From positions 216,085 to 280,084 of the forward strand of contig NW_026776961.1 in NCBI RefSeq assembly GCF_030936135.1: 64,000 nucleotides of DNA, in the 5' to 3' direction. The notes beneath the pieces were generated by a model, which saw nothing but the letters and a program-made list of their open reading frames with translations, had not been told where the DNA came from and made no database searches. Position 1 is the stretch's first letter. The number at the start of each line of letters is the position of its first letter. The DNA comes from Gavia stellata. Its lineage: Eukaryota > Chordata > Aves > Gaviiformes > Gaviidae. A program made the position numbers and the translations under genes. Positions 9,835 through 20,226 of the stretch are shown here, piece after piece.

Positions 9835-10120
9835 GGCAGGTGTCTGTAAGCCCAGGCAGCAACCAAGGGCTCCTCCCAGGCAGCTGCCTGAGGTGTTGGG
9901 CCTCTTTTGGAGGAAGCTCCCTCCTCCGGGATCCACCTGAGACGCCTCCCAGGCACGTCCCGGAGTATTTCTCCTCTCCTTTAGGGACCTGAGATCTCGG
10001 GTAGCAGCCCCAGACTCCTCCAAGAAAGCTTCCCAAGATGTTTTTTGTCCTTTAAAGGAAGCTCTCTCCTCCGGAATGCATCCAAGACTTCTCCCAGGCA
10101 TCTCCTGGAATGTTTTGACC
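9835..10120. repeat. ~147-bp tandem repeat, about 2 units (copy 2)
   Basis: Same word order as at 740-1110: aggaagctccctcctccggg at 9912 and aggaagctctctcctccgga at 10,056, about 144 bp apart, with cctgagatctcgggtagcag near 9,990. It ends exactly where LTR Z begins. Confidence 0.7.
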
Positions 10121-10732
10121 TGTCGTGCTGGTTTTGGCTGGGATAGAGTTAGTTTTCTTCATGGTAGCGAGTATGGGGCTGTGGTTTGGATTTGTGTTGA
10201 AAACAACGTTGACAACACAGAGGTGTTTTCGTTACTGCTGAGCAGTGCTTGCACAGCATCATGGCCTTTTCTGCTCCTCACACCGCTCCACCACCCAGGA
10301 GGATGGGGGAATGCAAGAAGCTGGGAGGGGACACAGCCGGGACAGCTGATCCCAACTGACCGAGGGGATATTCCATACCATATGACGTCATACTCAGTAT
10401 ATGAACTAGTGGGAAAGCTGGCCAGAGGACCGCTGCTTGGGCACAGGCTGGGCATCGGTCTGAGGGTGGTGAGCAATTGTTTTCCTTTGCATCGCTTGTC
10501 TTTCTTGGCTTTTATTTGTTGTTGTTGTTATTTTCCTTTTCATTACAATGTTCAGTATTATTATCATTATTATTTTATTTTGTTCAATTCCATTTATGAA
10601 ACTGCTCTTATCTCAACCCACGAGCTTTCTCACTTTTACTTTTCCGATTCTCTCCCCCACCCCGCTGGGCCGGGGGGGAGTGAGCGAGCGGCTGTGTGGT
10701 GATTAGTTGCCAGCTGGGCTTAAACCACGACA
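10121..10732 (+). mobile_element. Solo LTR of ERV family Z (612 bp)
   Basis: It starts tgtcgtgctggttttggctg and ends ...ggcttaaaccacgaca, so TG..CA. It contains ccataccatatgacgtcata, which holds a CRE-like TGACGTCA, and then a tatatgaa TATA-like box near 10,397. It is collinear with 29,912-30,486, there followed by a primer-binding site. This LTR type is widespread in birds; I recognise the sequence but not a secure family name. No interior follows it here: minus-strand CR1 begins after 10,732. Confidence 0.85.
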
Positions 10733-12010
10733 CCACCGCCGTCCCTTCATCCGCTGGCGGGGTGACCTTATCCTAGAAGGGTATCTAATGAGTGAAACAG
10801 GACTTTCCCTTTGTGAACCCATGTTGACTGTGCCTGGTGATTGCATTATTCTTTTAAAGCCTTTCAAGAGGACCCAGTACCATCGTCTCCAGAAGTTTTC
10901 CAGGAACTGAGGTTAGACTCACAGGTCTGTAGGTTCCTGGGTCCCAAGACCTTTGGCAGATGATCGAGAGGGGTCCTGCCATAACATCTGCCATCTCCTT
11001 CAGTACTCTGCGGTGAATCCCATCAGGCCCCATGGACTTGTGAGCATTCAGCTGATACAGCGGGCCCCTGACAGCTTCACTATTCCACAAATGGAAAGTC
11101 ACTGTTCCCACACTCGTGCTCCACCGAGTCAGGGGACCGGGCAGCCCAAGGTCTATCAGTATTATTAAAGGCTGAGGCAAAAAAATGCATTGAATGCCTC
11201 TGCTTTTTCTCCGTCCCTATCAGTCAGGCCACCATCTTCAACAAGTGTTCTTCTGCCCCGCTCGCTTGATTTCCGACACAGGGGAATTGCCTGCTTCTGA
11301 CCTTATCAAAGGTGCTTCTTAAAGACTGACCAGCACTCGCCGACTCCTGAGCCCTCAACAGCCCTCACCCAGGGGACTCTGCTAAGTACCTCCCTGAATA
11401 ACGGAACGTTTGCTCTCTCAAAATCCAGCGTAGCAACTCTGCTGTCCTTCTTTCTCATGACACTGACAATTTTAAACTCAACCGTTTCATGATCACTGTG
11501 GCCAAGAGCATCCCATCTCCCACGAGTCCTCCTCCATTCCCAACCAGCAAGTCTAGCAGGGCATCTTTCCTAGTTGGCTCCCTGAGTACTTGTGACAAGA
11601 CGTTCTGTCCCACAAACGTCAGGAACTTCCCAGACCTGCTCGACACAGCAGTATGGTATTCCCCGCTGGGGCCTGGGGACTTGAAATCCCCCATACGGAC
11701 ACGGGCTGCCCATCCAGAGATTCCTCCTAATTGCCTGTAGAATAACTCCCCAGCGCTGGCATCCCGGCTGGGCGATGGCTAGCAGACACCCACTACAACA
11801 TCTGCTTTGCTTTCCATCCCCCTCATCCTCACCCAGAGGCTCTCGATCACGTCATCGCCGCCTGTAAGGGCTCCACCATCAAACCTCTCCCTCGCATACA
11901 GCGTGACGCCTCCACCTCACCTGCCCTGCCCACCCCTCCTGAACAGCCTGGACCCTCCATCCCAGCAGGACCCCTTCCACCAAGTCCCACTAATCCCAAG
12001 GATATCCCAG
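10733..12010 (-). mobile_element. CR1 LINE, minus strand, endonuclease and reverse-transcriptase pieces
   Basis: Minus-strand translations give an endonuclease piece (11,694-11,455: MGDFKSPGPSGEYH, GKFLTFVGQNVLSQV, LLDLLVGNGGGLVGD). Farther along the element is a reverse-transcriptase entry piece (11,180-10,854: NAHKSMGPDGIHRRVLKEMADV, and PVSLTSVPGKLLE). The order is correct for one CR1 copy. 5' CR1-like DNA extends to about 12,010. The frame is broken several times, and everything after the start of the reverse transcriptase is missing, cut off where LTR Z lies. Confidence 0.85.
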
Positions 12011-12129
12011 CTCTGGGAAGGCACCAAGGCTTCCAGCCAAAGGCACTTACACCCACAGCCCCTGACAGCCGCCTGCCAGGGCCGGGGTGGCCCAGCCCCC
12101 CTTAACCCTTTCCCTCCCCAGGAGGAGCT

Positions 12130-12225
12130 GGGGAGGCTGTTGGGGCGGGGCGGAACACGGGGAGCCCCCGCATTCTGTCCTGGGAGACCCAGAGAGTCCT
12201 TAGCAGCCAACAGCCACAACGGACC
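12130..12225 (+). promoter_or_regulatory. Proximal promoter region of the PRR22-like gene
   Basis: A GC box (ttggggcggggcgg, about 12,139-12,152) lies ~75 bases upstream of the ATG, in GC-rich sequence with no TATA box. The ATG has an excellent Kozak context (gaccATGG). Confidence 0.4.
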
Positions 12226-13835
12226 ATGGCGCTGCCACCGCTGCGGCTCCCAGCGCGTGGGCCCCAGGCCCCCCCGGCACCCTGGCTCCTTCAGCCTTTT
12301 GTGCTCCCCAAAACCTTCTACCCCCGAGGTAGGGACCCACCCCGACCCCTGCAGCTCGGGACGCTCTTGGGGGCAAGAGCGGAGGTGACCGATGGCCATC
12401 GCTCCTGTCTCTCTTGCAGGCTCACCCAACCGGTGCCAACTGCCTGGGCAGGAGCAGCTCTTCCCTGCAGCCTGGGCACCCCCAGTGGGGGTGGCCCCCC
12501 AGGCCCCCCAGGCACCACCAGCAGGTATGGCACCCCTCTCTGCTCGGGCACCCCGCCACCTTCGGCACGTTCAGCACCCCCGACCCCTGGGCATGCCCAG
12601 GATCCCCCCACCACCCCCAAGCACTCCCAGCATCCCCACCACCCCCTGCCCCCCCCTGGCAGATATGGCACAGGGCTTCAGCAAGCCCGGGCGACCATCC
12701 CCTGCCCTTGCCTGGGTGACGGGCGCCCACTAAATCCCATTTCCACAGAACTTCCCAAATCCTTGGGGCCACCTGTCCCATTTCAGCCCCCTGGAAGTGA
12801 GTCTCCTTCCCCGATTTGCAATCCCGTCCCGCTGGCATGGCAGCTCACCCCATGGCGAGTGCCCCAGCCACAAGCTCCCCACGTGCCTGGCGCAGAGCCG
12901 GGGGACCTCGGCCATCGGGGCTGGCTCGGCGGGTGCCCTTGGAAGGTCCCCCCGGCCCAGCACGGCTCCCTCTCCCCCGCACAGGTCTGCAGAGGGCTCC
13001 ATGCGGCTGCTGCTTCCACCCCCGGCTCTTCCACATCCCATGGACGAGCACCCACCTGCCTCCACTGGCCACGGCCACGCTTGGCCGCGCTGCCGCTTCT
13101 CTGCCGGGTGCTGCTCTGTGGGGTCCCGGCGGCTGCGGGACCCCCCTGGCCTGGGCAGCCCCTCGGAGCCCCCAGGGACAGCCGCAACACCTCCCACCCT
13201 ACACCCAGCAGGGGAGAGCGGTGACCCCAGCCCCCCCGCTGCTGCCGACGTCCATCCCCGGCTACCAGCAGATCCAGGGGCAGCCCGCAGAGACCAAGAC
13301 CTCCGGCAGTGCCACCCCCAGGGCAGCACCCCCGGGAAGCAACATCTCCCCGGGCAGCAACGTCCCCCCCAGCCCCTCTGCTGCCCCCCACGAGCAAGCC
13401 CTGGGGGACCCCACAGGCGACCTCGCCGTGGCCGAGGAGGTCCTTCTCGAGGAGGCCCTGAGGCTCTTTGGTTGCTCCCCGGACGCGGTGGGGGTCAGCC
13501 AGGACGCTCCCAGCAGCGGCCCCAGGCCCGGGGACCCTGGTGGCACCAGTGCAGCCATCCCCCACTGCGACTTCGCCTCGCTCTCCCTGCCCGAGGAGCT
13601 GCTCAGCCCCGACTACAGCGTCCCCGAGACCGCCGACGCCATCCTCAGCCTGGACGAGTTCGTCATGGGGCTGGAGCCCCAGGAGCCGTGGGGGGATGAG
13701 GGCAGGGACCCGCCACCGTCCCAGCCTGCCACGGCAGAGAAGCGGGGGAAGAAGCGGGCCACGAGCACCTCGCCACAGCCAGCCAGCAAACGCAGGGCTC
13801 TCGCCGGCAGCAGGGGGGTGGCGGGGGGGGATTAG
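12226..13835 (+). CDS. PRR22: Probable proline-rich protein 22, four coding exons
   Basis: Proposed exons: 12226-12328, 12420-12524, 12749-12796 and 12985-13835 (stop TAG). Each intron has GT..AG ends and every junction is phase 1. The total is 1,107 nt, a 368-residue protein. It is rich in Pro, Ala, Gly and Ser and low-complexity in the middle. It has an APCGCCFHPRLFHIPW segment early in exon 4 and a conserved-looking acidic C-terminal part: LLEEALRLFGC, then SLPEELLSPDYSVPETADAI and LSLDEFVMG, followed by a basic tail (EKRGKKRATS, KRRA). I recognise the DYSVPE..DAIL element and the Cys-Gly-Cys segment as resembling vertebrate PRR22, a family of unknown function; this is from memory, not a search. 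An additional acceptor at 12,659 would lead to a stop at 12,732. The CpG-rich sequence and AG-rich introns are as expected for a small avian gene. Confidence 0.62.
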
Positions 13836-13956
13836 ACCCACAGCAGGGGTGAGAGGGAGATGGGGGGAGTGGGGGGTGGGGGAGGAGGGATGGGTATTTG
13901 GGGAGGGGGGGTGTGTGTTATAGTAGATTTGATGAGGCCGCTTCTCTTGTTTTCTT

Positions 13957-13962
13957 CATTAA
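13957..13962 (+). terminator. Polyadenylation signal ATTAAA of the PRR22-like gene
   Basis: attaaa lies 122 bases after the stop codon in an AT-richer stretch (gttttcttcattaaaagcc), downstream of a G-rich run (13,840-13,915). It is the nearest canonical variant signal. Confidence 0.5.
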
Positions 13963-13969
13963 AAGCCAT

Positions 13970-15120
13970 TTCTCCTGAACTACTCCGTGCCTGTGTGGGA
14001 GCGGGAGGAAGCGCAGGGGGCACCGGGAAAGGGCACCCAAGAGCTGCAAAAGCCCCGCAGAGCCCCACAGCAGAGCCGGCGAGCCCCGAAGGGCACTGAG
14101 CCGTCCCCAGGGCTGAGTCACCAGCAGCGGGGCAGACAATGGCGGCAGCCGGGGGACTGCCCTGTCCCCTTCCCCAGGGGAAGCAGCCCTTCGGCAGGGG
14201 AGCCAGGACAGACAGGTCCCTGCACGACACACGGACACGGCCCCACGCAGAAAGCAGCATGGAGTCCCCGGGACAAGGACAGACCTTGGGGGCCAGGCTG
14301 GGGACGGACACACATGACAACGGGGGCTGCAACGCCTTCGTCCCGAACACGACCAGTGTCCCCTCCAGCAGGGACAGGGCTCGGTGCAAAGCCCTTCAAA
14401 GCCTCAAGACAATCACACCCTTCCTTGGGTCCCACCGTGCTCCACTCCGGAGCCAGCTCTGCCTCACTGCCCAGCAAAATAACCCCAAATCACCCCAAGA
14501 ATGGCGAGGGAGGGAGCTGCAGGCCAGGCAGGGACCCTCCTCCCCTTGTCTGGCTGCACCTTGGGCAGACGCAAGACCAGGAAGGTGGCAAAAAAAAAAA
14601 AAAAAGGAAGAAAAAAAATCACTGCACCAGCCAGAAAGTCCCTGGAAACTTCATCTCTCTTTGTCCCCCTTTTCCCATCCCAGCTCCACAACCTGGGGCC
14701 AATGCAGCCAACGGCGCCTTCGGGAAGTGGCCTCACCTTTCCGGCTCTGGCTTGCAGAAAGTGCAGGGTGAGGTCCCTGTCGGGGCAGTGCCACAGTGCC
14801 AGGGGTCGGGGGGATAAGCCCCTTCCTTAGGGCAGTCCCAGTGACCCCGCTGGGTTGGTGGGAGCCGCTCGGGACCCCGGGCAGGCACAGTCCCGTTGGC
14901 GTCAGCATGGCACGGCGCAGCTCCCGCTGCCGCTGCCGCTCAGCGTCTTGCCTCGCACGCTGACCCGCCCCGAGCATCCTCCTCGCCCCAAAACTCCTGT
15001 CCCCTGGAGCAGCTGCACCGCCACCGCCCACAGCTCTCGGGGGCCACAGAGACTTCTTCTGCTCCAGGGAAGGAGGAAAACAGCAGAAAAGAAAAAGCCC
15101 ACAACCCAAACTTCAGGGCG
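13970..15120. other. Intergenic, no gene recognised
   Basis: Moderately GC-rich unique-looking sequence. Open frames on both strands shift and show no domain. It contains an A-run of 16 followed by a second A-run (about 14,590-14,618) and a run of gctgccgctgccgct near 14,925. Nothing here can be supported as a gene. Confidence 0.5.
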
Positions 15121-15680
15121 GACCAAAAGTTAAAGCATCTTCTTAAGGGCATTGTCCAAATTGACTCCTATCCTGAGCCTGCTGCCCACCAGCACCCCCA
15201 GACCCCTTTCTGCAGGGCTGCTCTCCAGCCACTCCTCTCCCAGTTTAGGCTTGTGCCCGGCGTAATACTCTCCCAGCTGCAGAAGCCGGCACTTGGACTT
15301 GTTCAGTATCGTGCCGCTGACAATTGCCCAATGCTCCCATCTCTCCAGATCCCCCTGCAAGGCCTCTTGTCCCTCAAGAGAGTCAACAGCACCGCCCAGT
15401 TTGGGAGCGTCAGCAAGCTTGCCAACGGGGCGTTCACCTCCCGCATCCAGACCATGGATCAAAACAGTGAACAGCACCGGCCCTAGGACTGAGCCCTGAG
15501 GAACGCCGCTGGCGACCGGTATTCCCCACTGGTGCCCAGGAAGTTGAAATCCCCCATACGGACACGGGCTGCCCATCCAGAGATTTCTCCTAATTGCCTG
15601 TAGAAGAACTCCTCAGTGCCGGCATCCCGGCTGGGCGCCAACACATTTTTCTCGATCCCTCTGGCAGCAGAGTGCAGGCC
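15121..15680 (-). mobile_element. CR1 LINE, minus strand, internally deleted
   Basis: The minus-strand frame 15,576-15,130 encodes the second half of the CR1 reverse transcriptase: ASGVPQGSVLGPVLFTVLIH, then a degenerate active site (KLADAPKL where F/Y-x-DD-T-KL is expected), then LNKSKCRLLQLG. Directly upstream, near 15,540, the frame 15,770-15,483 reads RMGDFNFLGTSGEY from the endonuclease domain. The endonuclease and the mid reverse transcriptase are therefore joined by a deletion of several hundred codons. Confidence 0.85.
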
Positions 15681-15880
15681 ACGATTTGCTTTCACATGGA
15701 GGGGTGTCCAGTACACCTGGAATCGACTGCCCCAAGGCTGCCATTTGTCATGGATGGATACAGACTGCACTGGAGCAAGGTGAAGCTCCCGAACACCTGC
15801 AGTGCATTGATGACATCATTGTGTGGGGCAACACAGCGGAGGAAGTGTTTGAGAAGGGGAGAAGAATAATAATTTAATAA
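15668..15880 (+). pseudogene. ERV reverse-transcriptase fragment, plus strand
   Basis: Plus-strand frames encode a retroviral reverse-transcriptase palm fragment: GVQYTWNRLPQG, a small deletion, ICHGWIQTALEQGEAPEHLQ, then CIDDIIVWGNTAEEVFEKG. The pair of Asp residues in IDDI are the catalytic ones; the Cys before them is unusual. It is a ~70-codon piece with no neighbours from the same element on either side. Its type resembles the avian ERV group that goes with LTR Z, but that link is inferred. Confidence 0.75.
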
Positions 15881-16078
15881 TACTGATAGACCTTGCGTGT
15901 GTGTGTGTCTGTGTGCACACGCGCACTTCTGGAGACTTTCTTGCGATGACAACTGCTCTGCTGGGAGTTCTTATTATTGTTGCATTCATTTGAGTTTGCT
16001 TACGCAGTGAAAAATCGCTCAAGCAAAATCACTACTGATCACTGTGCAAGTGGGAATCGTTCAGGTGACAGTTACATG
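15881..16078. other. Short unassigned spacer with a GT microsatellite
   Basis: AT-rich sequence with gcgtgtgtgtgtgtctgtgtg at about 15,894 and cacacgcgcac following it. No coding or repeat family recognised. Confidence 0.5.
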
Positions 16079-16219
16079 TGCTGTATCTGGCACTAGATCA
16101 TAGCAACGGAATTCAGGTATCCTTGAGGACGGAGATGGAAACTCACCCTGGTCACTAGGATCTGCATCCTGGTGAAGACAATAGTACTGTACAAGAACCT
16201 TCAAGTAGACAGTAACCTG
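16079..16219 (+). mobile_element. LTR of family X, 5' fragment fused to integrase
   Basis: From tgctgtatctggcac to gtaacctg this is collinear with the first ~145 bp of the LTR at 18,074, including the part that is the ERV Y target in the other copies (here agtagacagtaacctg, unoccupied). At 16,220 the sequence changes directly into integrase coding sequence. The provirus has therefore lost the rest of the 5' LTR, gag and most of pol. Confidence 0.65.
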
Positions 16220-16793
16220 TTTAGGTTAGTGTTAGCAGACGTGTTTTCAGGGTGGCCAGAAGCTTTCCCTTGCTACGTCAAGAAACTCAGCTTAAGCGGG
16301 TGGATGTTTGACCAATGGCTTTAATGAGAATTACAATTACCCCTCGAGCAAGGGAAGGAGTAAGCCCTTTTGAAATATTAATGGAAAACCCCATACGGTC
16401 AGAAGCACAGGTAACCGAAGTGACCAAATGCATGTTATAGGGGAAGGAATGTTGAGAAATGATTCGCTGTCCCTTTCGCGTGTTTTATCATCCTTACAGA
16501 GGTACTTCAGTCAGGGAGCTCCTTTGCCCCTGGATTCGCCAGTACACAATTTTCAACCTGGAGACTTGGTTTATATTCGCACCTGGAAGGATGAGCCACT
16601 GAGAGAGAAGTGGAAAGGACCCTCTACAACCCTACTGACCACCTAGAGCGCTGTGAAGGTAGAAGGAATCAACTCCTGGATCCAATACACGGGAGTCGAA
16701 CCAGCTCCTCCGCCAGAACCCGAAGACAAGTGGAGAGCCATTCCGGCGGGACCCTTGAAAACTGTACTATTGCGTAATCGGGTTGCAAAATGA
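16220..16793 (+). pseudogene. ERV X integrase, degenerate C-terminal half
   Basis: Frames read a catalytic-core-like VLADVFSGWPEAFPC segment (16,225-16,275), then after stops and indels a GDLVYIRTWKDEPLREKWKGP segment and a W-I-Q-Y-T-G-V-E-PAP segment. The latter two are the GPY/F-type integrase C-terminal domain of gammaretrovirus-like (class I) ERVs. The terminal stop TGA overlaps the env ATG (atga at 16,790), a typical pol/env overlap. A stop codon after LLTT and the lost core make it non-functional. Confidence 0.75.
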
Positions 16794-17332
16794 AAAGCTA
16801 TCTGGTTTTGTTTCTTTTCCAGGTTGGAGGTACAAATGTGTTTTTCCCAAAATGGGACAGATCTGGAAATGTTTGGGAAAGCTTGGCAAGAAAAGTAATA
16901 AATACCACCACCTTCTGTCTAGCCGGTGGAACCTCAGTAGAGGAAGTTTTCACCTCCTGCCTGTTAGGAGTACCTACTCCTCCGACGCTTTTGAAAAATT
17001 GTAACATTTTAAGATTTTTTAGTATCAATATGACATACAGCAGCATGTATAGTTGGGGAAAACCAACTAAAATCAGGGAAAAAGGTAAGCTAAGAGTGAG
17101 AGTTAAGGGCATGTTTCCAGCTGAAAGTTGTGTTCAGTTTGTGAACTGCACTCCACGGTCTAAATGTGAAAATCTTTCAAGATTCGAGTCCCCACTGAAA
17201 CGTAATAAAACTGAGACAGTGAGTTATGCTTGGGCCCATGCTAAATTGCCAGTAGGATGGTTTCTTCTCTGTGGAAAGAGATCATATGCCTATATCCCTG
17301 CAAACGTCACTGGAGGACCATGGGAAGGTTAA
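16790..17332 (+). pseudogene. ERV X env, surface-subunit remnant (180 codons)
   Basis: The start overlaps the integrase stop. The N-terminus is hydrophobic (SYLVLFLFQV) and could be a signal peptide. Several N-glycosylation sequons (NTT, NMT, NVT) and several Cys residues fit a retroviral surface glycoprotein. A segment near 17,225-17,290 with AWAHAKLPVGWFLLCG followed by Tyr- and Ile-rich sequence precedes the stop at 17,330. The stop and the short length mean the subunit is truncated, and the region to 17,455 carries more stops. Confidence 0.65.
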
Positions 17333-17455
17333 CAGCAATGTTACCAAAAAAAGGAAGGCTCACATGAAAAGAAAACTGTTAGCCAGAAGAGACAAGTCTC
17401 TACTCTGTCTCCAGATTGTAACTCTCAACTGACATTACGGAGCCCTAGTGAAATC

Positions 17456-17953
17456 ATGGCAGCTGCCATCCTTGCACCTGGAGTTGGGGTAGCTATGAAT
17501 TATCACAGTATAAAGAGACTAGCTTGTGAATTAGCCAAAACCACTAACTTTCCTTCCCAGGTGCTCGCTGCCTTGGGAGAAGAGATGACACAAATTAGAG
17601 AAGCCACATCAGAAAACCAAGCAGCTATGGACTCTCTGCTTTTAAGACATACCCATGGATGTGAGGAATTTAAAGGAATGTGTTGTTTTAATTTGACAGA
17701 CGATTCTCAGATCACAGAAGAAAAGATCCAACAGTTGAAAGAATTAGCGGAAAACACCAAAGAGAGAGAAGGCTTGGATTTTTCTTGGCTGACATCCTGG
17801 TTGCCCAGTTTTGGATGGTTAAAGCAGCTGTTTATAGCTGGCCTCCTCCTGGTATTTAGGATGCTGATCAGCTGTTGCATGATACAATGCTCACCTTTAG
17901 GTTCTAATTGGCTGAAATCATCTCTCAGAAAAAGCCTTCAAATAATATTTTAA
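17456..17953 (+). pseudogene. ERV X env, transmembrane-subunit remnant (165 codons)
   Basis: The frame opens with a hydrophobic fusion-peptide-like AAAILAPGVGVA, followed by a heptad-repeat helix. It then has a CEEFKGMCC motif (17,660-17,686), the C-x6-CC pattern that forms the disulfide loop of alpha-, gamma- and delta-retrovirus-type envelopes. A second helix, a Trp-rich membrane-proximal segment (SWLTSWLPSFGW) and a membrane anchor (about 17,827-17,885) follow. It is separated from the surface subunit by stops, so no complete envelope is encoded. The loop surroundings look more like avian alpharetrovirus envelopes than gammaretroviral ones; this is a judgement by eye. Confidence 0.7.
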
Positions 17954-18060
17954 TGGTGCAAAAAGAAATTAACCCCTTTGTTGGCAAGATCGAACAGAAG
18001 ACAATGGAAATTAAGGAGGTTGAGACTTGTGGGAATTGTAAAACATATCCATAAGCCTCA

Positions 18061-18073
18061 AAAGGGGGGAAAT
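18061..18073 (+). promoter_or_regulatory. ERV X polypurine tract
   Basis: aaaggggggaaat directly precedes tgctgtatctgg, the LTR start. This fixes the LTR X left boundary and its plus orientation. Confidence 0.8.
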
Positions 18074-18360
18074 TGCTGTATCTGGAACCAGATTAGAGCA
18101 ACGGAATTCAGGTCTCCCTGAGGTAGGGGACAGAGACTTACCCTGGTCGCTGGGATACGTGTCCTGGCAAAGATAACGGTGTTGTGCGAGGGCCTTCGAG
18201 TGGGCAACAACCTGCTGAGTGTGTGCGATGGCGTGTGGGGACGTGGGAGTTGTGGAGAAGGAGTCTGGGATTTCATCAAGACTGGGATCCTAAACTAACC
18301 TCAGTTAGTGATTTTAATAGTAAACAATGCCCCCCTCGGAGGAGATTTTAGGTGCAAGTA
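18074..18360 (+). mobile_element. LTR of family X, 3' copy with empty ERV Y target; right end uncertain
   Basis: The LTR begins tgctgtatctggaacc and contains the uninterrupted target cttcgagtgggcaacaacctgctgag (target gcaa at 18,204-18,207). In the blocks at 5,451/9,100 and ?/26,512 this point is where ERV Y lies. Matching sequence continues well past 18,360 into the GC-rich block shared with 26,650-27,490, so the true 3' end of the LTR is not defined. Confidence 0.6.
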
Positions 18361-20141
18361 CAGGTCCACCTCAGTGTCACGAGTGACATTAAAATGAAGA
18401 CAGGCGCAGACGGACTTTGGTGTGAGCGACCAGTCCGTGACTGCGATGTCATTCTGTCTTTGTCGCTGTTCCGTACGAAGGACCCCCCGTGTGTCCCAGG
18501 GGTGCGCTGGCTGATGGGCAGTGCCCGGCACCCCGCTCTGCAGAGCGGCGATACGGACCGAGGTCTCGGCCCCCGGTGCTGACGGGCGTTGTGCACAGCG
18601 GGCGAAGAGCCCCGGTGTAGGGACCGGGACCGCACCCGCAGCCCGCCCGGCCCCGCCGCCTCCCGCGGCGCCCACCCGCGCCCCCGCCCGCCCCTTCTCC
18701 CCCGCGGGTCTGTCCCCGCGGCAGCTGCAGCGGGATGGCGCTGCTGCCCGTCCCCAGCGTGCGGGGCAGGGCTGCGCACACGGAGCCCGAGGGGTCCCGT
18801 CCCGTCGGGCAGAGCCCGGCGGAGACCTGCGCGGGGGACGGGCGGGAGCGGCGGCAGCATGAACACGCTCCCGAGCCGGTCCCCTCCCGGGGCCGGCCCG
18901 GGCCGGGCTTCCCGAGCGGGGCGCGCCCCCGGGAGCGGGGCGAGCCCGGGCGCGGCTGGCTACCGAGCCCGGCTGGCTACCGAGCCTGACGGCGGGGCCG
19001 GGCCGGCCGGCAGCGCCGAGCACCGGGCGCAGTCTGCCGCGGGTGCGGCCGAGGGCCGGCGCGGACTTCGTCCCGGCCGAAACCGTGCGCCTCCGGGGAG
19101 CGCCGGGACGGCCCCTTGGCCTCGGTGTCCTCGTCGCCGCCCGGGACACGGGGACCCCCGGGGCGCTCCCCGGACCCCGGCAGCGTCCTGCCCCCCCACC
19201 CCCGCCGGAGCGGGGCAGGACGCGGAGCTGCAGCGCCCGGTGCGCGGTGCCGAGGGGCCGGTTCCTGCCCGCCATCGCCTGCGGCCGGGGGGGCTCGCGG
19301 GGGGGTCCGCAGACTGCCCTCCCGCACGGCGCGGGCGCTGCCGAGCGACTCCCGCCGGCCCCGACGAGGGGGGAGAGCCGCCCCCGAGGAGGGGCCCCGC
19401 CGCGGAGGGCCGGTCCCGCCGGGCCCCCCGGCCCGCGCTGAGGGCGGCGGGGCGCTGCCGGAGCCCTCCCCGGCGCGGGAGGGGCGGGCGCGGCTCGGCG
19501 GAGGTGGGGGGGGGGCCGGCGCCTTCCCGCGGGGGTTCGGCTCCGCTTCTTCCCGGGGGGGAACGGCGTCCGGGAAAGGTCTTCTCCGGCCAGGCCCGGC
19601 CCGGAGCGGCGGGGAACGCGGCCTCGTTCGCTTCGCTCCCCGGCGCGGCCGCGGCGTGGGCTGTGCCGCCGCCCGCGCGGGGCCCCACGGGCCTGGCCCG
19701 GGCCCGGTCCCGGGTCGGAAGGGACCCCTCAGGGCCGTCCGGGCCGCCCCTGCCGCGGGCAGGGAGATGAGCCGCTCGGGCGGGCCGCGTCCCCTCGCCC
19801 CCCGCGGGGGGCTGAGCTCCGCGCTGCCCTCCGCCCTGCCCGGGGCGAGCGGGCCTGAGGGGCTGCGGGGCTGCGGGCAGCGCTCGCCCGGAACGCCTTC
19901 CCGCGGGGGTTCGGCTCCGCTTCTTCCCGGGGGGGAACGGCGTCGGGGAAAGGTCTTCTCCGCACGGAGCGGGGCGGGGGGGGCGGGCGGAGCAGACGCG
20001 GGGCTGGGGGGCGGCTGCGGAAGAAGCCCCGGCTGGAGGTGCTGGAGAGAAGGGGGGCCCTGCCTCCTTCCCTCGGGCCACCCCTCGGGTTTGCTCGCGG
20101 GGGGGGGTGCGCGGGGGGAGGAGCCCCAGTTCACGTCCCAG
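18360..20141 (+). promoter_or_regulatory. CpG island with a probable non-coding first exon
   Basis: About 1.8 kb of very GC- and CpG-rich sequence. The first ~830 bp (to about 19,190) is nearly identical to 26,650-27,490, and the rest is different. A ~70-bp phrase beginning cttcccgcgggggttcggct occurs at about 19,525 and again at about 19,897. The island ends abruptly at a good splice donor (gtcccag|gtatga, GT at 20,142), after which base composition drops to normal, as at the edge of a CpG-island promoter and first exon. Long frames on both strands are compositional. Confidence 0.55.
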
Positions 20142-20226
20142 GTATGAAATTCGTGTCTGATTTACTTCGCTTAGTTACTGACGGCTGTGGATCCTTCACC
20201 GACGTGTGTTTGCGATGCTTGTTTAG

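Noticed and set aside
12660..12732. Extra PRR22 exon starting at the acceptor at 12,659
   Set aside because: In the phase required by the preceding exon it reaches a stop at 12,732 and lacks a good donor; the exon at 12,749-12,796 fits both phase and splice sites better.
18301..20147. Frames of 320-390 codons in the CpG island
   Set aside because: Present on both strands in several frames, compositional; the island ends at a splice donor without a convincing coding exon.
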